From assembly GCA_023433685.1 (NCBI GenBank), contig JAEYUD010000281.1, positions 1 through 20,366 on the forward strand: a DNA stretch of 20,366 bases, written 5' to 3'. Below the pieces are notes generated by a model. That model made no database searches. It was not told the DNA's origin and was given only the letters and a program-made list of their open reading frames with translations. The translations under genes were made by a program, and so were the position numbers. This DNA comes from Bacteroidota bacterium (lineage in GTDB: Bacteria; Bacteroidota; Ignavibacteria; Ignavibacteriales; Ignavibacteriaceae). Of the stretch, positions 9,478 through 16,055 are shown piece after piece (the first letter of the stretch is position 1; the number at the start of each line of letters is the position of its first letter).

Positions 9478-9510
9478 TTAATCGTTATTTTTCTCTAAAA
9501 CCTCATTCAT
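9478..9510 (-). CDS. Possible 10-codon leader peptide upstream of the T9SS gene
   Basis: An ATG at 9510 opens a short frame (MNEVLEKNND, stop TAA at 9480-9478). A GAGG (9521-9518) sits 7 bases upstream, which is good ribosome-binding spacing. The frame ends 33 bases before the start of the large secreted-protein gene. The peptide has no runs of one amino acid and no visible attenuator, so a regulatory role is only a possibility and chance is a real alternative. Confidence 0.2.
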   Translation of the reverse strand: MNEVLEKNND

Positions 9511-9566
9511 AATGAATCCTCACGTGAACCTTAACCCGCGACATGGACAGACCTTTCCCACTGGGA

Positions 9567-9596
9567 AAAATATATCCTGCCATGCTGAAAGTTAAG
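9567..9596 (-). promoter_or_regulatory. Weak candidate promoter of the second T9SS gene
   Basis: On the minus strand TTAACT (9594-9589) is followed by TATATTTT (9574-9567), a one-base departure from TAnnTTTG, but the spacing is only about 14 bases. The perfect palindrome TTCCCA-C-TGGGAA (9555-9567) begins at its downstream edge, roughly where transcription would start, so it could be an operator. The evidence is weak. Confidence 0.25.
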
Positions 9597-9704
9597 AAAT
9601 TGTTAAATTAGATGCAAGAGAACGGCAGGATAAATATGCAAAAATGTTGGGAAAAATGCAGATAATCACATTTTTTATCTCCCAGAGGATGAATTAACGA
9701 AATA

Positions 9705-9730
9705 CCCGGGTCCCCCGGGAATAATTCCCC
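9705..9730 (+). repeat. Degenerate fragment of the composite hairpin repeat
   Basis: It contains CCCGGG, then CCCCCGGGAATAATTCCCC, an eroded version of the first hairpin (CCCGGGAAT-AA-ATTCCCGGG) of the full units downstream. The second and third hairpins are absent. It marks the left edge of the repeat cluster around the transposase. Confidence 0.55.
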
Positions 9731-9742
9731 AATTCCGTTCAT

Positions 9743-9841
9743 CCCCCCGGGAATAAATTCCCGGGCTATTGGTTATCCCGCCCCGGCATTTAAACCAATA
9801 GCATGGGGTTTCAACCCCATGTCGAGATGACCCCATGCCGA
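9743..9841 (+). repeat. Composite three-hairpin repeat, copy 1
   Basis: The unit holds three inverted repeats in a row. Hairpin 1 is CCCGGGAAT / ATTCCCGGG (9746-9754, 9757-9765). Hairpin 2 is CTATTGGTT / AACCAATAG (9766-9774, 9793-9801) around an 18-base loop. Hairpin 3 is CATGGGGTT / AACCCCATG (9802-9810, 9813-9821). The unit ends in two tandem copies of ACCCCATGTCGA-like sequence 16 bases apart (9814-9825, 9830-9841). All three stems are perfect here. The layout beside a Y1 transposase suggests a REP/BIME-like element mobilised by that enzyme. Confidence 0.85.
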
Positions 9842-9876
9842 TTAATTAATTCGAATAGATACAAATATTGCAATTC

Positions 9877-9975
9877 TCCCCCGGGAATAAATTCCCGGGC
9901 TATTGGTTCTCCGTCCCGCGCATTTAAACCAATTGCATGGGGTTTCAACCCCATGTCGAGATGACCCCATGTCGA
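9877..9975 (+). repeat. Composite three-hairpin repeat, copy 2
   Basis: It has the same order and orientation as copy 1, offset by 134 bases. Hairpin 1 is perfect (9880-9888, 9891-9899). Hairpin 2 has one mismatch (CTATTGGTT 9900-9908 with AACCAATTG 9927-9935). Hairpin 3 is perfect (9936-9944, 9947-9955). The tail has two exact ACCCCATGTCGA copies (9948-9959, 9964-9975). It lies about 100 bases upstream of the transposase start. Confidence 0.85.
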
Positions 9976-10078
9976 ATAACCATTTTACACTTACAATGCT
10001 ACAATTAAAATGCTGCAATGACAATCTTGGCATCCCAGGATAATTGATTATATTTCGAAAAATCACGAGAGAATCTCT

Positions 10079-10519
10079 ATGCCATTCACAGAAATTTATA
10101 TCCACCTGATCTGGGCAACAAAAAACAGGATGCCTCTGCTGAGTACAAAAGCGATCCGGTCGGAAATGATCCACCATGTTTATCAGAATTGTAAGAAGAA
10201 CGGTATTCATCTGCTCGAGGTAAATTGTGTGTCCGATCATATCCATTTACTGATATCTTTGGGCAGAGAGCAGACGCTTGCCCAAACGGTGAAACTGATT
10301 AAAGGAGAATCTTCGCGATGGATTAACGAAACAAAATTATTGGATACATTTTTTGCTTGGCAGAGGGAATATATGGGGATTTCAATCTCTCACACTCATG
10401 TGGACGCGGTGAAAAAATATATCGCCAACCAAGAGAAACATCACGCCGAGAGTTCTATGGAATCAGAATTTGAATATTTCTCCAAAAAATACGGGTTCGA
10501 ACAAACAGATTTTGATTGA
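10079..10519 (+). CDS. IS200-like / REP-associated Y1 (HUH) transposase
   Basis: The 146-residue protein belongs to the single-strand DNA transposases of the Y1_Tnp (IS200/IS605 TnpA, RAYT) family. These cut and join single-stranded DNA at hairpin-marked sites through a 5'-phosphotyrosine link. The opening IYIHLIWATKNR matches the family start. The metal-binding HUH motif is H54-I55-H56 in SDHIHLL. The LIKGESSRWINE segment is at residues 73-84, FAWQREY at 92-98, and the likely nucleophile is Y114 in VKKYIANQ, with Q118 nearby. The length is normal for a stand-alone TnpA and the reading frame is intact. No tnpB lies beside it. It is the only plus-strand gene, and hairpin repeats flank it on both sides, which favours a RAYT-like, possibly domesticated enzyme over an ordinary IS200. 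The ribosome binding site is weak (GAGAG about 6 bases upstream). Confidence 0.92.
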   Translation: MPFTEIYIHLIWATKNRMPLLSTKAIRSEMIHHVYQNCKKNGIHLLEVNCVSDHIHLLISLGREQTLAQTVKLIKGESSRWINETKLLDTFFAWQREYMGISISHTHVDAVKKYIANQEKHHAESSMESEFEYFSKKYGFEQTDFD

Positions 10520-10524
10520 TAACA

Positions 10525-10604
10525 TCCCCCAGAAATAAATTCCCGGGCTATTGTTTCTCCATCCCGCGCATTTAAACCAATAGCATGGGGTTTCAACCCC
10601 ATGT
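10525..10604 (+). repeat. Composite three-hairpin repeat, copy 3 (downstream, shortened)
   Basis: It starts 6 bases after the transposase stop, in the same orientation as copies 1 and 2. The left arm of hairpin 1 is decayed (CCCCCAGAAAT) while the right arm ATTCCCGGG (10539-10547) is kept. Hairpin 2 has one mismatch (CTATTGTTT 10548-10556 with AACCAATAG 10575-10583). Hairpin 3 is perfect (10584-10592, 10595-10603). The 16-base tandem tail is missing. Loop sequence ATCCCGCGCATTTA is shared with copy 2 apart from its first bases. Confidence 0.82.
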
Positions 10605-10649
10605 AGAATCAACCCCTCTCACAGATGCTGACCCTCCGAAACAAAAAAA

Positions 10650-10671
10650 GGCTCCCAATCTCTCAGGAGCC
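10650..10671 (-). terminator. Rho-independent terminator of the tamB-like/rnr/OMP operon
   Basis: GGCTCC pairs with GGAGCC (6 bp, extendable by G-T pairs) around a loop of about 10 bases. On the minus strand seven T residues follow directly (10649-10643). It lies 50 bases past the stop of the outer-membrane protein gene. Stem and T-run closely resemble the terminator at 5688-5709. Confidence 0.82.
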
Positions 10672-10698
10672 ATAATCCAATTAAACAAAATCACTCAT

Positions 10699-10712
10699 TC
10701 CGCCGCGGCGGA
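10699..10712. repeat. Perfect 14-base GC-rich palindrome
   Basis: TCCGCCGCGGCGGA is fully self-complementary. It sits between the stop of the outer-membrane protein gene (10 bases away) and that operon's terminator, so it would lie in the 3' untranslated RNA. It may be a relic of a dispersed palindrome or a binding site. There is one copy here. Confidence 0.4.
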
Positions 10713-10721
10713 TCATCGCTC

Positions 10722-13700
10722 TCAAAAATCCGTCCCCAGAGAGAAATAGAAGATCGGCTTGCTGAAGCCGTCAACGTTGTAGGCCCAAGCGAGATCAAAC
10801 CGGAGGAGGAAATAGAGGAAGTATGTTCTTAAACCAAAACCGGTGCCTACGAGGAGGTCTTTGGTGATGGTATTTCCGGCTTCGTTCTTGGTGAAGAGCT
10901 GGAGTTTGTTGTTATCAGTCCAGGCGGCGCCTGCGTCAACGAAGAGAGCTCCCATGATGTTGCTGAAGAACAACGGCAATCCACCGGTGATCAGATAGCG
11001 GATGAACGGGAATCTTAACTCAAAGTTCATCAGACCATATTTGGTGCCCACCACTTCGGCGTAATTGTATCCACGCATCGGGAGTGCCGTGGAGAGGAAA
11101 ACGAAGTCGCTCGGTGAATCAAGCGGTAAACGCCCGGTCGACCAGTCGCGATTGATCCAGTTTTCGGTTCCACCGATGAAGAAACGTGGCGGATTGTTAC
11201 CCCATGAGTAACCGAATGATCCTCTCACCGCGAACGAATAATCACCCCAGAATCTGAGATACTCGCGGTAATCACCCAAGATGGAATAAAAACCGTATTT
11301 ATCCGACTGAATGAACGGGTTTCCCATGAATTCAAGGCGATACCGGGTACCGTCGATGGGGGCAGTATAACCAAAGATGGTGTTATCATGCACAAACGCT
11401 ATGGAAGGGACAAGGAACGTGTTCTCCTTCATCTCCTCAAGGGGATTGTCAAGGTTGGTTTGGGTCGCGTTGGTGAGCGAAAGACTGAGATCAAGCCTGT
11501 AAAATCTGTTGAGTGGATAACTCGCGGATAGAGAGAGCCCATAATTTCTGAACCGGAAGAAGTTCAGGAACGGCCCCCTCTGGAGATATACGAAACGCGC
11601 CGTGTGGTAACCGGCAATTCCAATATCCCACCTGCCTTTCAGGTAATAGTAAGCAAGTCCGTAATCACTGTTTTTCAGATCGATCTGGAGCGAAGTGAAG
11701 CCGACAAGCCTGTGGTCGCCAAGCACATCGCTGAATGAGAGAACGGTTGTGCCGAGCAGACCGTAATAGGTGCTGTAGCCGGCATTGGCGTAAACAAGGT
11801 CGGGCGAGAAATTGATCTTGTACTTTCTGATCTTGAAGTCGCCGTCATCCTCGAGTCTGTCTGTAAGCATGAATTCAGGATTTGGTGCCTTAACAGTATC
11901 CTTTATTTTCACGTCATCCTTGCCGAAAACCATGGTCGAGTAGTCTATCTCAACCGAATCGCCGTAAGTTTTTACAGTGTCGGTGAAAACCCCGGTGAAA
12001 ACTTCAACTTTATTCTGGGTTGAATCCTTCTTGGTGGAGTCTTTCGGCTCTATATCAACTTTTTTAACCACCGCCGTGGTATCGAAAGGATTCTTCCCGT
12101 TACCGCCACGGAATTTGGTTCCACCATTAACGAGTTCGTTCATGTAATCGGTGAATGGAATTGAATCGCCATCAACCGAATGCCCGAACGGGTTGTTCAA
12201 TGTGAAAATATTATACGATGCCTTGTACATCGCGACCATGGCAAGTTTTTTTCCGTCATACGAAGTGCTGATCTGGTCGAGCCCGTTGAGCGAGTTTGTC
12301 ACAGGTGTCGGTTTGTTGGTCGGCTTCCAGGTGGAATCAATTTTGATCTTGTAGATATTGTTGATGCCATTATAGTCGGAAATGAAGAGAAGTTCATCCC
12401 CCGAGGGTGAGGGAAGAGCATATTTTTCATCGCTGAATGGATAATTGGTCAGCCTTCTCACCGCCTTGGTTGCAACGTCAACTTCATAGAGATCAACCTG
12501 ATCGTAGTTGTGACGGTACATCTCATAACCATGGTAATCGCTCCGGAGAGCGGCTATTGAATCGCGGTCAGATGAAAAATAGATCTTTTTACCATCGAAC
12601 GACCATCTTGGGTCGTGGTCAGAGAAGATATCGTCGGTAAGTTTTTCAACTTTCCCTGTCTCAAAATCGTAAATGTAAATATTGCCGGCGTCGTAATTCT
12701 GAGCAGAAAAGGCGAGTTTTTTACCGTCTTTCGACCAGTCAACAGTTTCAATTGAGGGGAATCTTACCGGCACGTTTTCAGATGATCCATCTTCAGCGTT
12801 AATGATAAAAATAGCGTCATCACCGCCACTTTTCGCTGAGATCGCCACTTTCTTTCCGTCGGGTGACCATGATATACCGGGCGTGAGGATATTAAGCTCT
12901 TCAAAGTCAACTGTTCTGTTTCCTTTAACAAGGCGTTTTATTTCCTTGCCCGTGTTGGCATCCATCAGATAGACATCGAAGAAATAGTCTTTGTTCGAAA
13001 TGTAGACAATCTTGTCACCCTGCGGCGATATTGCCGGAGAGATATTGTAGGAAGAATTGTCCTTCCTGGGGTCGGTCATTCTTTTGGCAAACTCATCGGG
13101 GTCTTTTCTGTTGGTGATGTCGGGCCAGAAAACCCTTTTAACGTCTTTTTTCCAACGTTCGTTAAGTTCTTCCACGGTAAGACCGATCGAGGCTTTCATT
13201 CCCTGGTCGACTCCCCCTTTCCCTTTCACGTTCATGATCAGTTCAGCGACTTTCTCTTTGCCGTATTTTTTGGCAATATAGTAGAAGACGGCCTGACCAC
13301 CGCGATAGGCAAAATATCCATCAAGTTGGGAAATATCGGGGAGGTATTCGTTAATCGCGGCATCGCGGATGAACTGGTCGGTGTTGGTATCCCACCCGAG
13401 AGAGAGATATTCCGCCAGCCCTTCAGAAAACCAGAGGGGCAGATTCACGGCAGTGTTGCTGGAAACTATGTTCTGAAGCGCGCCACCATAGAAGAGGTCG
13501 TTCATCACGCCATGCACCAGTTCATGATGAATGACGTGACGGAACATTTTATAATTGCCGGAAAATGGGAGTACGATCCTGTTCTTGAAGAGCTCCGTAA
13601 AACCACCCGTTCCCTCTCCGAGGTAGGAGTCGATCACGTTTGTCTCCTGAAACTCGTTCTGAGAATCGTAAAGTATCACCGAGATCCGCTTTGTGATCTT

Positions 13701-13922
13701 GTAATTTATCGAGTTTTCGATCTGGGCGAGGGCATCCTCGATCGCTGAAGCGGCGAACTCCGCGATGTTCTTCCCTTCACCCGTGAAGTAGATGTCGAAG
13801 TGTTTCGTTTGGATGTAGTACCAGTCGTAGTCCTTGTACTGAACCTTGTTTCTGCCGAACTGAGCGTATGCCTGCGATACCGCCAAAACGATAAAGAGAA
13901 ATAATAACGCCGTTTTTCTCAT
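10722..13922 (-). CDS. Outer-membrane protein: gluzincin peptidase + TolB-like propeller + Omp85-like barrel
   Basis: The 1066-residue protein has a signal peptide (cut after AYA-20) and three predicted parts. Residues about 35-265 form a gluzincin-type (peptidase MA-like) domain with zinc motif H133-E134-L-V-H137 and a likely third ligand E167 in WFSEGLAEY, all intact. Residues about 290-580 hold about six PD40/TolB-like propeller strands (SPAISPQGDKIVYIS, SWSPDGKKVAIS, DWSKDGKKLAFS, RWSFDGKKIYFS). A charged, Thr/Ser/Lys-rich linker covers 600-680. Residues about 700-1066 form a beta-barrel with features of the Omp85/bacterial surface antigen family: RFFIGG (913-918), MRGY (949-952) resembling the L6 VRGF/Y motif, ELRFPF, FVDAGAAW, and a C-terminal Phe. 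No POTRA domain is seen. GAGG (13934-13931) sits 8 bases before the ATG. It is the last gene of an operon, 24 bases after rnr. Role inferred: envelope assembly or proteolysis at the outer membrane. Confidence 0.85.
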   Translation of the reverse strand: MRKTALLFLFIVLAVSQAYAQFGRNKVQYKDYDWYYIQTKHFDIYFTGEGKNIAEFAASAIEDALAQIENSINYKITKRISVILYDSQNEFQETNVIDSYLGEGTGGFTELFKNRIVLPFSGNYKMFRHVIHHELVHGVMNDLFYGGALQNIVSSNTAVNLPLWFSEGLAEYLSLGWDTNTDQFIRDAAINEYLPDISQLDGYFAYRGGQAVFYYIAKKYGKEKVAELIMNVKGKGGVDQGMKASIGLTVEELNERWKKDVKRVFWPDITNRKDPDEFAKRMTDPRKDNSSYNISPAISPQGDKIVYISNKDYFFDVYLMDANTGKEIKRLVKGNRTVDFEELNILTPGISWSPDGKKVAISAKSGGDDAIFIINAEDGSSENVPVRFPSIETVDWSKDGKKLAFSAQNYDAGNIYIYDFETGKVEKLTDDIFSDHDPRWSFDGKKIYFSSDRDSIAALRSDYHGYEMYRHNYDQVDLYEVDVATKAVRRLTNYPFSDEKYALPSPSGDELLFISDYNGINNIYKIKIDSTWKPTNKPTPVTNSLNGLDQISTSYDGKKLAMVAMYKASYNIFTLNNPFGHSVDGDSIPFTDYMNELVNGGTKFRGGNGKNPFDTTAVVKKVDIEPKDSTKKDSTQNKVEVFTGVFTDTVKTYGDSVEIDYSTMVFGKDDVKIKDTVKAPNPEFMLTDRLEDDGDFKIRKYKINFSPDLVYANAGYSTYYGLLGTTVLSFSDVLGDHRLVGFTSLQIDLKNSDYGLAYYYLKGRWDIGIAGYHTARFVYLQRGPFLNFFRFRNYGLSLSASYPLNRFYRLDLSLSLTNATQTNLDNPLEEMKENTFLVPSIAFVHDNTIFGYTAPIDGTRYRLEFMGNPFIQSDKYGFYSILGDYREYLRFWGDYSFAVRGSFGYSWGNNPPRFFIGGTENWINRDWSTGRLPLDSPSDFVFLSTALPMRGYNYAEVVGTKYGLMNFELRFPFIRYLITGGLPLFFSNIMGALFVDAGAAWTDNNKLQLFTKNEAGNTITKDLLVGTGFGLRTYFLYFLLRFDLAWAYNVDGFSKPIFYFSLGTDF

Positions 13923-13946
13923 CTATTCTGCCTCAAATCAAAAACA

Positions 13947-16055
13947 TTAAGCAATGGTAAAATCAACATTTGATCTTTCGGGAGAAACCCGTATAAGTTT
14001 CACTCTTACCTTGTCGCCAAGCCTGTAAACCCTGCCGCTTCTTTCGCCGATGAGACGGTAATTCTTCTCCTCGAAAGTGAAGTAATCGCCTTCTATATCC
14101 CTGACGTGAACAAGGCCTTCAGCGAGCGACTCTGCAAGTTTAACAAAAAATCCAAAACCGGTAACACCGGAAATTATTCCGTCAAATTCCTGTCCCACGA
14201 GTGGTTTAAGGTACTCAATGTACTTCCTTTTAACCGATAAGCGCTCTGCTTCTATCGCGGATCTTTCGGTAAGCGATATGTGAGAGCACATGGCGCTGAG
14301 AGGAGAATCCTGATATAGTGCCTTACCCTTGTTCTCACCGTAATAGTGAAGTATCCGGTGTACCAGGAGATCGGCGTACCTTCTTATCGGCGAAGTAAAG
14401 TGGGCGTAATGCGCGAAACCAAGTCCATAGTGACCTATGTTCTCAGTTGAGTAAATGGCTTTTGCCATTGAGCGGATCGCGAGCTCGCTTACGATCACTT
14501 CTTCCTCTTTCTGTTTAACAGCTTCCATCAAGGCATTAAGCTGCTGAGGTGTTGGTGAATCGGAGAAATTTACCAGGAAGCCAAGTGATTTTACAAACCT
14601 GGCGAATTCACGCATTTTTTCCTTGTCAGGTCTGTCATGTATCCTGTAAACGTAAGGCACTATCTCGGTTTCACGGCGTTTTTTATTAACGTGTTCGGCA
14701 ACCACCTTGTTGGCGAGAAGCATGAATTCTTCTATCAGTTTGTTGCTATCCTGAAGCTGCTTTCGCTTTACACCGGTTACCTCACCATCTTCATCCAGTA
14801 CGAACTTAACTTCATCAGAACCGAATTCGATACTTCCCGATTTCATACGCTTGTTACGGAGTGACACGGCTATTTTGTTCAGAATGGTGATATCTTCTGA
14901 AAGATCACCTTTACCGGTTTCAATAACCTGCTGAGCTTCTTCGTAAGTGAATCTGCGTTTGCTGTTTATGACAGTTTTTACGATCCTGTAGTTTAAAACC
15001 TTTCCCCTCGGCGACATTTCAACCACCACGGAATAGGTCAACCTGTCACGGTAAGGCACAAGAGAGCAGATACCGTTCGAAAGCTCCTCAGGTAACATAG
15101 GAATAACGGCGCCAACCAGATACACGCTGTTCCCTCTTTCAAGGGCTTCCTTGTCAAGCGAGCTGTTCTGAGTAACGTAGTGACTCACGTCAGCGATGTG
15201 TATCCCGATCTCGTAATTACCGTTCGGCAGTTTTTCTAGCGAAAGGGCGTCATCAAAGTCTTTGGCATCTTCAGGATCGATGGTAAAGACGTTTTTATCT
15301 CTGAAATCCTCTCTTTTCGCTATCTCTTCTTCCGGCACTTCATCCTGAATTGCCCTGGCCTCTTCGAGTGTCTTTTTGGTGAATTTGAATGGAAGATTGA
15401 ACTCCCTGGCTATCGTGATTACATCAAGATCAACCCCCTCTCCCTTCCCCACCACCTCGATAACACGTGCTTCCGGATTTATCTTGGTGTTCGTCCAGTG
15501 AATTTCACCTACAAAAACCCTGTCACCAACTTTCGCGCCGTTTAGCCCCTCTTCGGGGATGTAAAGGTTTCTGTGTATCTCAGGAATGTCGGGTTTTACA
15601 ATGTAGAACGAGCCCTCTTTCGAAAGAGTGCCCGAAATTTCCTTCCATTTCCTTTCGATCACATTAATTATTTGGCCCGTCATTAAAACGCGGTTACGCC
15701 CCTTCAATTCTTTCGCGGCTACCGATAGCTCAACTATGTCGCCATGAAATGCCGTGTTGAAGTAACGCGACGAGATGTAATAACCACCACCCGGAACCCT
15801 GTCTTTGAACAGGAAACCGGAACCGTCTTTCATAATATTGAATTCACCCTTAACGGTCTTCTCATTCCCTTTTGGAATGTACTTGAACCTCTTCCCCTCT
15901 CTAACGAGGAATCCCTCTTCCAGCAACTGGTGGAGGAAGGCTTTTAGTGCTTCATAGTCTTGCTCTGTATAGATATCAAGACTTTTGGCAAGCTGCTTCG
16001 ACTTTATCGAACTGTTGGCGTTCCTTTGGAAGAACGCTTTGATTCTGTTTTTCAT
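13947..16055 (-). CDS. rnr: Ribonuclease R (RNase II/RNB family exoribonuclease)
   Basis: The 702-residue cytoplasmic enzyme degrades RNA processively from the 3' end, including structured RNA. An N-terminal winged-helix-like segment spans residues 1-62. Cold-shock/OB domains cover about 65-200 (KGEFNIMKDGSGFLFKD at 69-85). The RNB catalytic domain covers about 245-575, with the metal-binding aspartates D260, D266, D268 and D269 in IDPEDAKDFDDALS, RIHDRPD at 471-477 and HFTSPIRRYADLLVHR at 552-567. An S1 domain covers about 619-701. It lacks the long lysine-rich tail of the E. coli enzyme (813 residues), as is usual in many other phyla. The start overlaps the upstream gene's stop by one base (TAATG), implying translational coupling. 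The outer-membrane protein gene follows 24 bases downstream. Confidence 0.96.
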   Translation of the reverse strand: MKNRIKAFFQRNANSSIKSKQLAKSLDIYTEQDYEALKAFLHQLLEEGFLVREGKRFKYIPKGNEKTVKGEFNIMKDGSGFLFKDRVPGGGYYISSRYFNTAFHGDIVELSVAAKELKGRNRVLMTGQIINVIERKWKEISGTLSKEGSFYIVKPDIPEIHRNLYIPEEGLNGAKVGDRVFVGEIHWTNTKINPEARVIEVVGKGEGVDLDVITIAREFNLPFKFTKKTLEEARAIQDEVPEEEIAKREDFRDKNVFTIDPEDAKDFDDALSLEKLPNGNYEIGIHIADVSHYVTQNSSLDKEALERGNSVYLVGAVIPMLPEELSNGICSLVPYRDRLTYSVVVEMSPRGKVLNYRIVKTVINSKRRFTYEEAQQVIETGKGDLSEDITILNKIAVSLRNKRMKSGSIEFGSDEVKFVLDEDGEVTGVKRKQLQDSNKLIEEFMLLANKVVAEHVNKKRRETEIVPYVYRIHDRPDKEKMREFARFVKSLGFLVNFSDSPTPQQLNALMEAVKQKEEEVIVSELAIRSMAKAIYSTENIGHYGLGFAHYAHFTSPIRRYADLLVHRILHYYGENKGKALYQDSPLSAMCSHISLTERSAIEAERLSVKRKYIEYLKPLVGQEFDGIISGVTGFGFFVKLAESLAEGLVHVRDIEGDYFTFEEKNYRLIGERSGRVYRLGDKVRVKLIRVSPERSNVDFTIA

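Larger units (their letters stand above)
9445..10078. other. 634-base intergenic region with leader, palindromes and repeat units
   Basis: The first 260 bases (9445-9704) are the upstream region of the T9SS gene. They hold its Shine-Dalgarno, a possible 10-codon leader ORF, the palindromes ATTCAT-A-ATGAAT (9505-9517) and TTCCCA-C-TGGGAA (9555-9567), a 10-base direct repeat TGGGAAAAAT (9562-9571 and 9648-9657) and inverted arms TATCCTGCC / GGCAGGATA (9573-9581, 9624-9632). From 9705 on the region is dominated by a degenerate and two full copies of the composite hairpin repeat. The last 100 bases before the transposase hold an imperfect 11-base direct repeat (9995-10005, 10009-10019). No further gene was found. 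Confidence 0.7.

Noticed and set aside
9842..10246. 134-codon minus-strand open frame overlapping the transposase
   Set aside because: It is antisense to a well-supported Y1 transposase and starts inside it. The sequence has no recognisable family features and runs into the hairpin repeat.
10079..10519. Complete IS605-type element with tnpB
   Set aside because: No TnpB/RNA-guided nuclease frame lies on either side; the neighbours are repeats, a terminator and the outer-membrane protein gene.
9705..10604. CRISPR array
   Set aside because: Only three full units exist. They are long, multi-hairpin and imperfect, separated by unequal gaps and a transposase gene, and no cas gene is present.
10650..10671. 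Bidirectional terminator also serving the transposase
   Set aside because: On the plus strand the stem is followed by ATAATCC with no T-run, so only minus-strand termination is supported.
13326..13748. 140-codon plus-strand frame opposite the metallopeptidase domain
   Set aside because: It is antisense to the conserved HELVH region of a strongly supported gene and has no ribosome binding site or family features.
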